A DNA stretch of 64,000 nucleotides from DASUVM01 sp036378955 (GTDB lineage: Bacteria > Patescibacteriota > Saccharimonadia > Saccharimonadales > Saccharimonadaceae). Positions 44,092 to 51,669 of this stretch are shown in pieces. Within the stretch, counting starts at the first letter, position 1. Each line of letters opens with the position of its first letter. The stretch covers positions 62,001-126,000 of the forward strand of contig DASUVM010000004.1 in the NCBI GenBank assembly GCA_036378955.1, in the 5' to 3' direction. The notes under the pieces were generated by a model. The model saw only the letters and a program-made list of their open reading frames with translations. It had not been told where the DNA came from and ran no database searches. The translations under genes were made by a program, and so were the position numbers.

Positions 44092-45177
44092 ATGACAAAA
44101 ATTATGTTGGTTGAAGACGACAAGAGCTTACGCGAAATTTACGGCGTGCGCCTGCTTGCCGAGGGTTATGATATTGTATCAGCCGGCGATGGTGAAGAAG
44201 CCTTAGCCATTGCCATCAAAGAACGGCCAGCACTTATTATTAGCGATGTGATGATGCCAAAGATCAGTGGCTTCGATATGCTTGATATTCTGCGCTCTAC
44301 CACTGAAACACGTGGCGTTAAGGTCATTATGATGACAGCGCTCAGCTCAGAAGAACAACGCGCCCGCGGTGAACAACTTGGCGCCGATCGTTACTTAGTG
44401 AAGTCTCAGGTCGGCATTGAAGATGTTGTCAGGGTTGTTCATGAAGTGCTCGGTGATGCGCCCGGCTTTACGCCTGGCCAAGCTCCTCAAGCTGACACCG
44501 CAGCTCAAGCGGCTACGCCTGCACCAACCCAGCAGCCAGCATATCAGAGCCCACAGCTCGCCACCGAGCCGCCGGCAACCGACCACCCGGCCGCCTTGCC
44601 TCAGCAACGGCCAGCACCTACAGCTCTTTCGCAAGTACCACCACGGCCATCGCAAGCAGTTCAGCAAGCCGCGGCGCCAGCAGCAGCCTCGACACAAACC
44701 GATCAAGCAACAACAACATCTGCTCAGCCTCAAGTCCCAACACCGGCACAAACTACGCCTGCACAGCCCACAGCCAGCAATAATAGAGCCGTCACGGCAT
44801 CAAGTACTACCCCCACATCTGGCAGTGGAGGCAACCGAGTTATTCAACCAATCTCTGACTCAGCCACCAAAAAAGTCGACATTAACGACTTACTAGACAA
44901 AGAGCTGGCCAAAGAGGCGGGTGTTGATATCAATAACCGGCCACCTGTAGTAACCGCTGATCAAGAACGGGCAATAGTAGACAACCAAGTCAATCAGTTC
45001 GCCAACCAGCCAGTTGACCAACCCGCTCAAGTGGCTGGCCAGCCAGCACTTCCTGATGTACAAATTGACGAAAGTGGTGACTTCGTATCAAGTTCATCTG
45101 CCCCGACAACAGCAAGTGCCAACAACCAGCCAGCAACACCACCCGCCTCACCACCTCGACCACCGGTTGCGCTTTAG
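44092..45177 (+). CDS. Response regulator: receiver plus long Pro/Gln/Ala-rich tail
   Basis: A 361-residue protein. Residues 1-122 form a REC domain with Glu8-Asp9-Asp10, phosphoacceptor Asp52 in ISDVMMPKISG, Thr82 and Lys104. The other 240 residues are low-complexity (Pro, Gln, Ala, Thr), with a short acidic/helical patch near 260-310 (KKVDINDLLDKELAKEAGV) that could be a docking site. No DNA-binding domain. The frame opens at 44047, but the ATG at 44092 begins the receiver. A TACAAT box lies 11 bases upstream. Confidence 0.85.
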   Translation: MTKIMLVEDDKSLREIYGVRLLAEGYDIVSAGDGEEALAIAIKERPALIISDVMMPKISGFDMLDILRSTTETRGVKVIMMTALSSEEQRARGEQLGADRYLVKSQVGIEDVVRVVHEVLGDAPGFTPGQAPQADTAAQAATPAPTQQPAYQSPQLATEPPATDHPAALPQQRPAPTALSQVPPRPSQAVQQAAAPAAASTQTDQATTTSAQPQVPTPAQTTPAQPTASNNRAVTASSTTPTSGSGGNRVIQPISDSATKKVDINDLLDKELAKEAGVDINNRPPVVTADQERAIVDNQVNQFANQPVDQPAQVAGQPALPDVQIDESGDFVSSSSAPTTASANNQPATPPASPPRPPVAL

Positions 45178-45253
45178 GGTGTCGTTCACCTGTTCCAACC
45201 CCTGTTAGCGCCTATCTTTATGATACTCATTCAATCATTTATTGAATGTAAGT

Positions 45254-45259
45254 TATACT
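45254..45259 (+). promoter_or_regulatory. -10 box of the rluB-like gene
   Basis: TATACT 7 bases before the ATG at 45267, no Shine-Dalgarno sequence: leaderless geometry. Confidence 0.5.
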
Positions 45260-45266
45260 GAAAGTC

Positions 45267-45983
45267 ATGAAAAGTGACTATATTCGTCTCAATAAATTAC
45301 TAGCTGAACAGCTAGGCATATCACGCCGCGAAGCCGATGCCTACATTATGACTGGCAGAGTGCAATTAAATGGGGTTGTTGCCGATCTTGGTGCTCCTGT
45401 TGCCCGTGGTATTGACGCACTCACGGTTGACAATAAGCCCATTAAAACCACGCCAATAAAACAAACCTATCTTTTACTTCACAAGCCGGCCGGTTATGTT
45501 TGTTCACGCCGTCAGCAGGGCGAAACACCAACCATTTATAGCTTGCTGCCCCTTGAATTTCAGCCCTTAAAACCGGTTGGCCGGCTCGACAAAGACAGCT
45601 CAGGGCTTATTTTGCTGACCAATGACGGCGACTTTGCCCATGAAATGACACACCCTTCCTTTCACAAACAAAAGGTTTATTATGCCACACTCAATAAGCC
45701 ACTTGCACCACTTCATCAACAGATGATCAGTGACCATGGCATTCAGCTTGAAGATGGCAATAGCCGGCTTAGTGTTAGCTCGCTTGCTGACACACCCGAA
45801 CAAGCTACATATCCAAAAAATACCTACCGGGTCGTCATGAGTGAGGGCCGCAATAGGCAGATTCGCCGCACCTTTACAGCGTTAGGCTATCATGTTGATC
45901 GGCTTCACCGAACACAATTTGGCAGCTTTTCCCTCGGGTCACTGGCCGAAGGTGAGTTCAGTAGCGCAGCCGGCTTGCTCTAA
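45267..45983 (+). CDS. rluB: rRNA pseudouridine synthase, RluB/RsuA family
   Basis: A 238-residue enzyme with an S4 RNA-binding domain (about 5-60) and the RsuA/RluB catalytic domain. The catalytic motif is GRLDKDSSGLILLTNDG, with Asp in RLD, and the later signature is RVVMSEGRNRQIRR. It isomerises a uridine in rRNA; the length and motifs fit RluB (23S) best, though RsuA or RluE/F types cannot be excluded. A small gene follows. Confidence 0.85.
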   Translation: MKSDYIRLNKLLAEQLGISRREADAYIMTGRVQLNGVVADLGAPVARGIDALTVDNKPIKTTPIKQTYLLLHKPAGYVCSRRQQGETPTIYSLLPLEFQPLKPVGRLDKDSSGLILLTNDGDFAHEMTHPSFHKQKVYYATLNKPLAPLHQQMISDHGIQLEDGNSRLSVSSLADTPEQATYPKNTYRVVMSEGRNRQIRRTFTALGYHVDRLHRTQFGSFSLGSLAEGEFSSAAGLL

Positions 45984-45993
45984 TAGTACAGTT

Positions 45994-46149
45994 ATGTCTG
46001 AATTTCTACGATTTGATCATTCAAAAGAACAGGGGCCGAAAGACCCGCTGACAAAGGTATTTCTTGGGTTCTTCGCAACTCTTTTCGCATTCGAAATAGG
46101 CTTTATGCACCGCGGTAAAAACCCGCTTTTTTCAAAGTTCTTTAAATAG
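45994..46149 (+). CDS. Small protein with one hydrophobic segment
   Basis: A 51-residue frame 10 bases after the rluB-like gene. It starts at ATG 45994, has a charged N-terminus (SEFLRFDHSKEQGPKDPLTK) and one hydrophobic segment (VFLGFFATLFAFEIGFM), and ends in a basic tail. It reads like a genuine small membrane protein. No family recognised. Confidence 0.5.
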   Translation: MSEFLRFDHSKEQGPKDPLTKVFLGFFATLFAFEIGFMHRGKNPLFSKFFK

Positions 46150-46182
46150 TCAGGGGATTGATTGAAAGGCAATTCGCCCGCA

Positions 46183-46204
46183 ATAAGGGTATAGATACCC
46201 TTAT
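46183..46204. promoter_or_regulatory. Inverted repeat at the der promoter
   Basis: ATAAGGGTAT (46183-46192) and ATACCCTTAT (46195-46204) are perfect inverted arms around AG. The repeat ends 5 bases before the TATAAT of der, in the place of the spacer and -35, where no good -35 hexamer is found. It is probably an operator or an activator site. Confidence 0.5.
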
Positions 46205-46209
46205 CATGT

Positions 46210-46215
46210 TATAAT
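46210..46215 (+). promoter_or_regulatory. -10 box of der
   Basis: TATAAT, 4 bases before ATG 46220 and 10 before a second in-frame ATG at 46226. No Shine-Dalgarno sequence. Confidence 0.5.
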
Positions 46216-46219
46216 AAGC

Positions 46220-47578
46220 ATGTTTATGGCTGTTGCACTCCCTACTGTTGCAATTATTGGTCAAGCGAACGTCGGCAAGAGTTCGCTTTTTAATCGTGTC
46301 GTCGGTTCGCAGCGAGCAATTGTTGCCCGCGAGGCTGGTACGACACGCGATAATGTCGTTGAAAAAGTTTCATTCCATGAACATACTTTTTGGTTAGTTG
46401 ACACCGCTGGCCTTAAAAACCCTGAAGACGAATTTGAAGCCACTATTCAAGATCAAATAACCGAGGCTGCCGAGGCTGCCGACGTTATCGTTGTAATGGT
46501 AGATAGCACAAAATATCCCTCTGACCAAGATCGAACCGTTGCCAAAAAAGCCCTCAAAAGCCGCAAGCCTGTCATTTTGATTGTTAATAAAATCGACATG
46601 AAGGGCAACCTTGCAACAGAGGAATTCTTACGCCTCGGCATTGCCACCATTATTCGCACTAGTGCCGAGCACCGTACCGGTATAGAAAAACTGCTCGAAG
46701 AGATAACCACACTACTGCCAGCTCAAAAAGATATTTCCGATGATAATATGCTGCACATCGCCCTTATTGGCCGGCCAAATGTTGGTAAAAGCAATTTATT
46801 TAACCGACTCGCCGGTAAGCAACAGGCGGTCGTGGCCAACATCGCTGGCACGACCCGTGATGTTAATCGAGTCAAAGTCCGTTACGAAAACCGCGATGTT
46901 GAGCTGCTCGACACCGCCGGCATTCGGCGTAGCGGCAAAATTGAAACCGGTATTGAAAAGTTCAGCGTATTACGGAGCCTGCAGGCAGTTAACCAAGCCG
47001 ACGTCTGCTTACTGTTAGTTGATGTCAACGAACGCGGCGTACAGCTCGACCAAAAACTAGCCGGCATCATTAAAGAGGCAGGCAAGGGGTTGATTATTGT
47101 GGTAAGCAAATGGGACTCATATGAAAAAGACGCCTATAGCCGAGATCAGATTGCCGCAGAGCTAGCACACGAATTCACTTTTGTGCCATGGGCGCCGCTT
47201 ATCTTCACCAGCGCCGTAACTGGCCAAAATGTGACGAAATTATTTGAACTGGCAGCTCAAATCGACGCCCGGCGCAAGCAAGAGTTACAAACCAGCGCCT
47301 TAAACCGCGTGCTGGCCGCTTGTATTCAGAAGCATCCGCCTGCCGGCCTTAAAAATCGCCACCCAAAACTACGCTACCTTGTGCAAAGCGATATTACACC
47401 GCCATGGTTCATTCTGTTTGGCAGCGATTTAAAATACCTTCACTGGAGCTATAAACGCTACCTTGAGCGTGAGCTACGCCAAGCCTACGACTTTAGTGGC
47501 ACGAGCATTATGATAAGCTACCGCGATACCTCGGCCGAGAAAAAACGAAAATTGCGCGAAGAAAAACGCACTGATTAG
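46220..47578 (+). CDS. der: Ribosome assembly GTPase Der (EngA)
   Basis: A 452-residue protein with two tandem GTPase domains and a C-terminal KH-like domain. G1 motifs are GQANVGKSS (about 14-22) and GRPNVGKSN (about 184-192). G3 is DTAG in both, and G4 is NKID and SKWD. Der assists maturation of the 50S subunit. The second ATG (46226, two codons on) is an equally good start and fits the transcription start better. Confidence 0.95.
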   Translation: MFMAVALPTVAIIGQANVGKSSLFNRVVGSQRAIVAREAGTTRDNVVEKVSFHEHTFWLVDTAGLKNPEDEFEATIQDQITEAAEAADVIVVMVDSTKYPSDQDRTVAKKALKSRKPVILIVNKIDMKGNLATEEFLRLGIATIIRTSAEHRTGIEKLLEEITTLLPAQKDISDDNMLHIALIGRPNVGKSNLFNRLAGKQQAVVANIAGTTRDVNRVKVRYENRDVELLDTAGIRRSGKIETGIEKFSVLRSLQAVNQADVCLLLVDVNERGVQLDQKLAGIIKEAGKGLIIVVSKWDSYEKDAYSRDQIAAELAHEFTFVPWAPLIFTSAVTGQNVTKLFELAAQIDARRKQELQTSALNRVLAACIQKHPPAGLKNRHPKLRYLVQSDITPPWFILFGSDLKYLHWSYKRYLERELRQAYDFSGTSIMISYRDTSAEKKRKLREEKRTD

Positions 47579-47615
47579 ACTAAAACCTCAAGAAAGTATG
47601 GACACTCGCATCAGC

Positions 47616-47653
47616 CGGCGGACGAGTCTAGGGAGTTATAGGCTCGCCCGCCG
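47616..47653. terminator. GC-rich hairpin between the convergent der and 47669 genes
   Basis: CGGCGGACGAG (47616-47626) pairs with CTCGCCCGCCG (47643-47653) with one mismatch. It could end transcription from both sides. No T-run. Confidence 0.5.
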
Positions 47654-47668
47654 TAATGCCCGGAAGAG

Positions 47669-48109
47669 CTAGGAAATCTCGTACAGCGAGATATGTCGCC
47701 CTCCAGCTATGTTAGTAAATCTGACAACTTCTCCGGGCGCCAACTCCTGATGACATATGTCGTTGGCTTCGGCAAAGGTGAAGCCAACTCTTGAAAGGCC
47801 AACATTACTGACGAAAAAATCTTGGCTCTCTCTACTCTGCTTGATACGAACACTCAAGCCGCTTGAGATTGAAGTAACGGTTGTTTTACCGGTTTCAATC
47901 TCACCCGACAGAACCTTCAAGGCTCCAGCTTCAGACACCAGCACCGAGCCAGATGCTTGCCATTCCTGGGGTAACGGCCAGTGAGGCGAACAAATCACAA
48001 CCGGTGATTCATCCTCTACCAAGGCGCCCCGTATTGCCGCGGATATTACGACGAGACCAACGACAATCACGAAAATCAAAGCTCCGAATCTAAAGATCGC
48101 ACGAATCAC
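47669..48109 (-). CDS. Hypothetical single-pass membrane protein
   Basis: A 146-residue protein with one N-terminal helix (about 7-28) and a beta-rich extracytoplasmic domain containing two cysteines (VVICSPHW, NDICHQEL). The C-terminal part (DFFVSNVGLSRVGFTF, ELAPGEVVRFTNI) is unassigned. The start is a GTG with GGAG six bases before it. It converges on der, with a hairpin between. No family recognised. Confidence 0.55.
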   Translation of the reverse strand: MIRAIFRFGALIFVIVVGLVVISAAIRGALVEDESPVVICSPHWPLPQEWQASGSVLVSEAGALKVLSGEIETGKTTVTSISSGLSVRIKQSRESQDFFVSNVGLSRVGFTFAEANDICHQELAPGEVVRFTNIAGGRHISLYEIS

Positions 48110-48163
48110 TTTCTGCTCCGCGTTGCTCGTCCATACTTTCTACATACCCGATGTGTATCAGGT

Positions 48164-48193
48164 TTGCTTATCGTAGCACGCCAGAGGTATAAT
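48164..48193 (+). promoter_or_regulatory. Promoter of pth, leaderless geometry
   Basis: TTGCTT (48164-48169), 18 bp, TATAAT (48188-48193), then 6 bases to the GTG at 48200. The upstream in-frame TTG at 48164 lies inside the promoter and cannot be the start. Confidence 0.65.
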
Positions 48194-48199
48194 TACCAG

Positions 48200-48760
48200 G
48201 TGAAATTAATTATTGGCCTCGGCAACCCTGGCAAAGAATATGAGCACACCCGACATAATATCGGTTTTTTAGTAGTTGATTCACTTGCTAAAAAATGGGG
48301 CACCGAATTTCATACCAAACCAAAGTTTAACGTCGAGGCCGCCGAAATAACTGTCGGAACCGAAAAGGTCTGGCTTATGAAGCCAAACACATTTTATAAC
48401 CTCACTGGTGAAGCGGTTCGAAAAGCGCGCGATTTTTATAAACTAGAAAATAAAGATATTTTAGTGATTCACGACGATATTGCCTTGCCATTCGGCACTA
48501 TTCGCAGCCGCACCAGCGGTAGCAGCGCTGGCAATAATGGCATAAAGTCGTTAAACGAACACTTGGGCGAAAACTACGCCCGTATTCGCATCGGCACATG
48601 GAACGAGCACCGCGAAAAAGCCGAGGCAACTGACTTTGTATTAGCCACGTTATCCCAAAAAGAAAAAGAGGGGCTCCTGGCGATATATCCCGAAATCATG
48701 ACAACAGCCATGAAGTTCGTTCAAAATCGCCTGGAGCCCACCACGGTTGTCAAGCATTGA
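48200..48760 (+). CDS. pth: Peptidyl-tRNA hydrolase
   Basis: A 186-residue enzyme that frees tRNA from peptidyl-tRNA that has dropped off the ribosome. It starts with VKLIIGLGNPGKEYEHTRHNIGF, containing the catalytic His in the RHN motif and the Asn of GLGNPG. LMKPNTFYNLTGEAV and VIHDDIALPFG with the catalytic Asp follow. Full family length. The GTG at 48200 begins exactly at the conserved N-terminus. Confidence 0.95.
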   Translation: MKLIIGLGNPGKEYEHTRHNIGFLVVDSLAKKWGTEFHTKPKFNVEAAEITVGTEKVWLMKPNTFYNLTGEAVRKARDFYKLENKDILVIHDDIALPFGTIRSRTSGSSAGNNGIKSLNEHLGENYARIRIGTWNEHREKAEATDFVLATLSQKEKEGLLAIYPEIMTTAMKFVQNRLEPTTVVKH

Positions 48761-48779
48761 ATGAGTAAAGGGTAGATGC

Positions 48780-49046
48780 CTAGCTGGCTAGAGTTCGCAG
48801 CCCATGCTGTCTGATTTTCCTTCGTAGGTGCATTGGGGGTGCAGCCACGACATCGGACGCTACCGGGGTAGTCGCTTCAAACCAAGCGAAACCAGGTCGG
48901 TTTTTCGTCATCCTCATCAGTTGCACCACCTGGCTTTGCGCCTCCATGCGGAGGATCTGAGCTTCGAGGGTGCTCCATGCCCAGCCGGGATAGTATCGAA
49001 TACGTACCCCATCGACCAGGTCTTCCATGATAGGTTCAACACTCAC
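48780..49046 (-). CDS. Hypothetical small protein
   Basis: An 88-residue frame without membrane segments, rich in Ala, Arg, Val and Met (WAWSTLEAQILRMEAQSQVVQLMRM). Its promoter may be TTGACT (49075-49080 on the minus strand) with TAATAT 16 bases on. The start may be GTG 49046 or ATG 49028. It lies between the 3' ends of pth and the ZIP transporter gene. No homology recognised; coding status rests on the promoter and the lack of a better frame. Confidence 0.35.
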   Translation of the reverse strand: MSVEPIMEDLVDGVRIRYYPGWAWSTLEAQILRMEAQSQVVQLMRMTKNRPGFAWFEATTPVASDVVAAPPMHLRRKIRQHGLRTLAS

Positions 49047-49076
49047 AACTATATATTAACAGGATTACTCGGTAAG

Positions 49077-49847
49077 TCAATGTCCAATGCCAAAGCCACT
49101 CTCTAGAAGCAACCCAACAAGCGGAATTGTAGCAATGCCAATCAATAAGAACATGCTCTGTAAATTAGCCTGGCGGTGCGGCTGTTCGTGAATATCAGGG
49201 ATAATATCAGCGGCAGCAATATAAATAAAACAGCCGGCCACAACCGCCAGCAAGAGCGGCACGAGTGCCTCAAGGCTAGCACCCAGCCAGAAGGTAAGCA
49301 GTGCCGTTACTAAGGTGGCCAGGCTGCTCAAAATGTTAATAACCAACACTTTTCGAGGCAGCATGCCCTTACCTAGCAACATACCAAAGTCACCAATTTC
49401 TTGCGGCAACTCGTGAGCAGCAACCGCCAAGGTGGTAACAATACCGGTTGGAATACTCACCAAAAATGCAGCACCAATCGCCACGCCATCAATCGCATTG
49501 TGTATGGTGTCACCCAGCACAATAAGCGTCTTGTGCGAACGCTGCTCGCCGTGTTCGTGGTGACGATGGAACCAACGCACCGTTCGCTCCATTACAAAAA
49601 ACAGCACAAAGCCAATCAGTGCCCAGGTAAGTATGGTTTGCTCAGTGCCGCCCAGCTCATGCACTTCATGGAGCGCCTCAGGTAATACATCGAAAAATGC
49701 TGCGCCAAGCAAGGCGCCGGCACCAAACGGCATGGCGTAGAGCATGATTTTTTCACGCTTTACTCTTTTGTGTAACAATAAAATACCGCCAAGAAGGGAA
49801 ATCAGGCTACCAAGTAAGCTGGCCACTGTTAATGCAAATAATGTCAT
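49077..49847 (-). CDS. ZIP-family metal transporter (ZupT-like)
   Basis: A 256-residue protein with eight predicted helices and a His-rich loop (HRHHEHGEQRSHK) after helix 3. The two metal-binding helices are clear: HNAIDGVAIGAAF and HELPQEIGDFGML. ZIP proteins bring zinc, and sometimes iron or manganese, into the cytoplasm. It is divergent from the Fur-family regulator gene and shares with it the operator and -35 element at 49902-49918, so it is probably repressed when metal is plentiful. AAGAGAG precedes the ATG. Confidence 0.9.
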   Translation of the reverse strand: MTLFALTVASLLGSLISLLGGILLLHKRVKREKIMLYAMPFGAGALLGAAFFDVLPEALHEVHELGGTEQTILTWALIGFVLFFVMERTVRWFHRHHEHGEQRSHKTLIVLGDTIHNAIDGVAIGAAFLVSIPTGIVTTLAVAAHELPQEIGDFGMLLGKGMLPRKVLVINILSSLATLVTALLTFWLGASLEALVPLLLAVVAGCFIYIAAADIIPDIHEQPHRQANLQSMFLLIGIATIPLVGLLLESGFGIGH

Positions 49848-49877
49848 AAAACTCTCTTGTTTGAATAATTAGTTTCA

Positions 49878-49931
49878 ATTGTAACAAGCCAGCCTTGCTT
49901 ATTGCAAACTTATCGCAAAAAGTAGTAGTAT
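49878..49931. promoter_or_regulatory. Divergent ZIP/Fur promoters with shared metal-responsive operator
   Basis: TTGCAA at 49902-49907 is its own reverse complement and serves as -35 in both directions. To the right, 18 bp and TAGTAT (49926-49931) lead to the fur-family ATG 7 bases on. To the left, 18 bp and TACAAT (49878-49883 on the minus strand) lead to the ZIP gene. The 17-bp site TTGCAAACTTATCGCAA (49902-49918) covers this hexamer and recurs almost unchanged at 51401-51417, so it is the likely Fur-family operator. Confidence 0.7.
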
Positions 49932-49938
49932 TGCGACT

Positions 49939-50370
49939 ATGAAACCACTTGAAAACCGCTTAATCGAAACATTACAAGCCCACGGCGTGCGTTCAACAAT
50001 GGCGCGCCGGGCAACTTTTGCAACCCTGCAAAACGCGCTCGAACCACTTACTCTGCAGCAAATCGCAATAAAAACAAAAAGTGCCGACCGAGCAAGTGTG
50101 TACCGCACGCTGGAGCTTTTTGAAGCACTGGGCATTGTCAGCATCGTCTTCATTGGTTTAAAGAAACGTTTTGAGCTAGCAGCACCGTTCAAAAGCCATC
50201 ACCATCATATTTACTGCGAACGCTGCAAAAAGGTCGTGAGCATTGACTCACCTTCGCTCGAAAAGCTCATCAAAAGCATTTCTGAGCAAAAAGGCTTTCA
50301 TTTGCACCAACACACCTTGGAGCTGAGTGGTATCTGTGAAAACTGCGAGAGAAGAGCCGACACACAGTAG
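49939..50370 (+). CDS. Fur-family metal-responsive repressor, probably Zur-like
   Basis: A 143-residue regulator with an N-terminal winged helix (SADRASVYRTLELFEALGIV) and a C-terminal dimerisation domain. The structural zinc site is complete: Cys93/Cys96 and Cys133/Cys136. His87-His90 and His121/His123/His125 provide sensory-site ligands. Its neighbours, a ZIP importer and a CDF-like protein, point to zinc rather than iron. Probably autoregulated through the site at 49902-49918. It starts 7 bases after a -10 box, without a Shine-Dalgarno sequence. Confidence 0.88.
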   Translation: MKPLENRLIETLQAHGVRSTMARRATFATLQNALEPLTLQQIAIKTKSADRASVYRTLELFEALGIVSIVFIGLKKRFELAAPFKSHHHHIYCERCKKVVSIDSPSLEKLIKSISEQKGFHLHQHTLELSGICENCERRADTQ

Positions 50371-50419
50371 CTTCGCCCCACTCGAGAGCCATACGCGACA
50401 GGAATAACACAGCTCCCCC

Positions 50420-51370
50420 TCACACATATTTCCACGCTGTCGCGCCAAGTGCCGCACCGGTAACGGCCGTTGCGCCAAGCAGTGTCTTTTTTGTTAACGA
50501 GTACTCTTTGCTCTCTTCACAGAGGGGCGCTTCGTGCCGCTGCTTGAGACGCCCGCCAAAGTATGACCCTGTCGCCCAGATGTGTGAAGCAAGCTTATCT
50601 GCCCAAGTTAATCTATGCTCGTGCTCATGAGGGGAAGATACGCGATGCCCATGACCGTGATCACATCTATGACCCTTCTCAAGCTCTTCGAGACTATGAG
50701 CATGGTTCTCGGCCAAATTTTTTTCTGTAGGCCGAAATAAACACACCCCATACGCGCCGCTCACCATCGCGATCCACTGCTCAACATCAACATTATGCTT
50801 TTGAACTAATGCGCCAATTGTGGCTGCTGCTGCCGAAGGCACATCAAACCGCCCAACATGCATCATCAGGTCTTTTTCTTCCATAGTCATACTCGAACGA
50901 CCTTCAAGTTGTTTTTTGCGACGAATGCCTTTTTGTAAACGAACTAATAGTAATGAGCTTAACGACAAAGAGGCAGCAGCGGCATACAGCGCAACCTGGT
51001 TATGCTCAGATTCTTGCCCCGATGCGAGATCAACACCTGCCTTCATTCCCGCCAGCCCCGAGCTCAATGTAATCACCCAATAGCCAAATTTACGCCGACG
51101 TTTCAGCTTCTCTTCAGAATATTTGTGCCCGTTGCGCTCATTGTCGGTCTGGGTACCGTAAGACACCGCATCGCCCGCATTATGCAAGCCATCCGCCAGC
51201 ACCGAAAGTGTATTGCTCGCATGACCAAAGATAATTTCTACCGCACCCAGCAGGGCATTACCGCCAACGCTTGCCCATTGCCACGCCCTAGAAACAGCTG
51301 ATCGACGCTCACCAGGAGGGTGGGGCGGTTCAGCCTCAGGTGACGGAGGTGTGTTGAGAAAATTTAGCAT
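50420..51370 (-). CDS. CDF-like cation transporter with His-rich loop
   Basis: A 316-residue membrane protein. The segment NALLGAVEIIFGHASNTLSVLADGLHNAGDAVSY matches helices 1-2 of cation diffusion facilitators, including the DxxxD-type metal site. HVGRFDVPSAAAATIGALV matches helix 5, with His and Asp. A His-rich stretch follows (HRCDHGHGHRVSSPHEHEH). The normal cytoplasmic CDF domain is not obvious, so it is a diverged member. The frame extends to 51406, but this would run into the operator at 51401-51417; ATG 51370 is taken as start. Likely exports zinc or similar ions. Confidence 0.7.
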   Translation of the reverse strand: MLNFLNTPPSPEAEPPHPPGERRSAVSRAWQWASVGGNALLGAVEIIFGHASNTLSVLADGLHNAGDAVSYGTQTDNERNGHKYSEEKLKRRRKFGYWVITLSSGLAGMKAGVDLASGQESEHNQVALYAAAASLSLSSLLLVRLQKGIRRKKQLEGRSSMTMEEKDLMMHVGRFDVPSAAAATIGALVQKHNVDVEQWIAMVSGAYGVCLFRPTEKNLAENHAHSLEELEKGHRCDHGHGHRVSSPHEHEHRLTWADKLASHIWATGSYFGGRLKQRHEAPLCEESKEYSLTKKTLLGATAVTGAALGATAWKYV

Positions 51371-51400
51371 AGCAATTATGATGCCAAAAGAGAGAAACAA

Positions 51401-51417
51401 TTGCAATCTTATCGCAA
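51401..51417. promoter_or_regulatory. Second copy of the metal-responsive operator
   Basis: TTGCAATCTTATCGCAA differs at one base from the site at 49902-49918. It lies 31 bases upstream of the CDF-like start codon, over or next to the -35 of its promoter. The minus-strand -10 is CATAAT at 51375-51380. Confidence 0.7.
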
Positions 51418-51455
51418 CAGCAACTCAAATTGCAAAAATATTAATTTTTACATAT

Positions 51456-51494
51456 GAAAACGCCCATAGTAAGGGTGGGCATCACTATGGGCGC
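51456..51494 (-). terminator. Terminator-like hairpin on the minus strand
   Basis: CGCCCATAGT (51461-51470) and ACTATGGGCG (51484-51493) form a perfect 10-bp stem. On the minus strand it is followed by TTTTC. No protein gene ends here, so it may end a non-coding RNA. Confidence 0.55.
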
Positions 51495-51570
51495 ATTCAT
51501 CCCTTCAACCCACCCAATCTGGGCATTAGCGTGACCCACCTCACAAATAAGAGGTCCGCCGGTTAAAGGG

Positions 51571-51669
51571 GTTAGATTACACGTTAGCGTATATTAGAAC
51601 CGAGGTTCAAGCGTATAGGGAAGTGGAGGGTCAAAAAACTTCCTATACACGCTAGTCGTGCAACCTAAC
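51571..51669. ncRNA. Candidate structured RNA with three-way junction
   Basis: The closing stem pairs GTTAG/CTAAC, CACG/CGTG and TAGCG/CGCTA in register, with small internal loops. Inside are a short hairpin GAAC-CGAG-GTTC (51597-51608) and a long hairpin whose arms GTATAGG and AAGT (51613-51624) pair with ACTT and CCTATAC (51638-51648). The minus strand, which leads to the terminator at 51456-51494, is the more likely sense. It matches no RNA family I can name. Confidence 0.4.
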
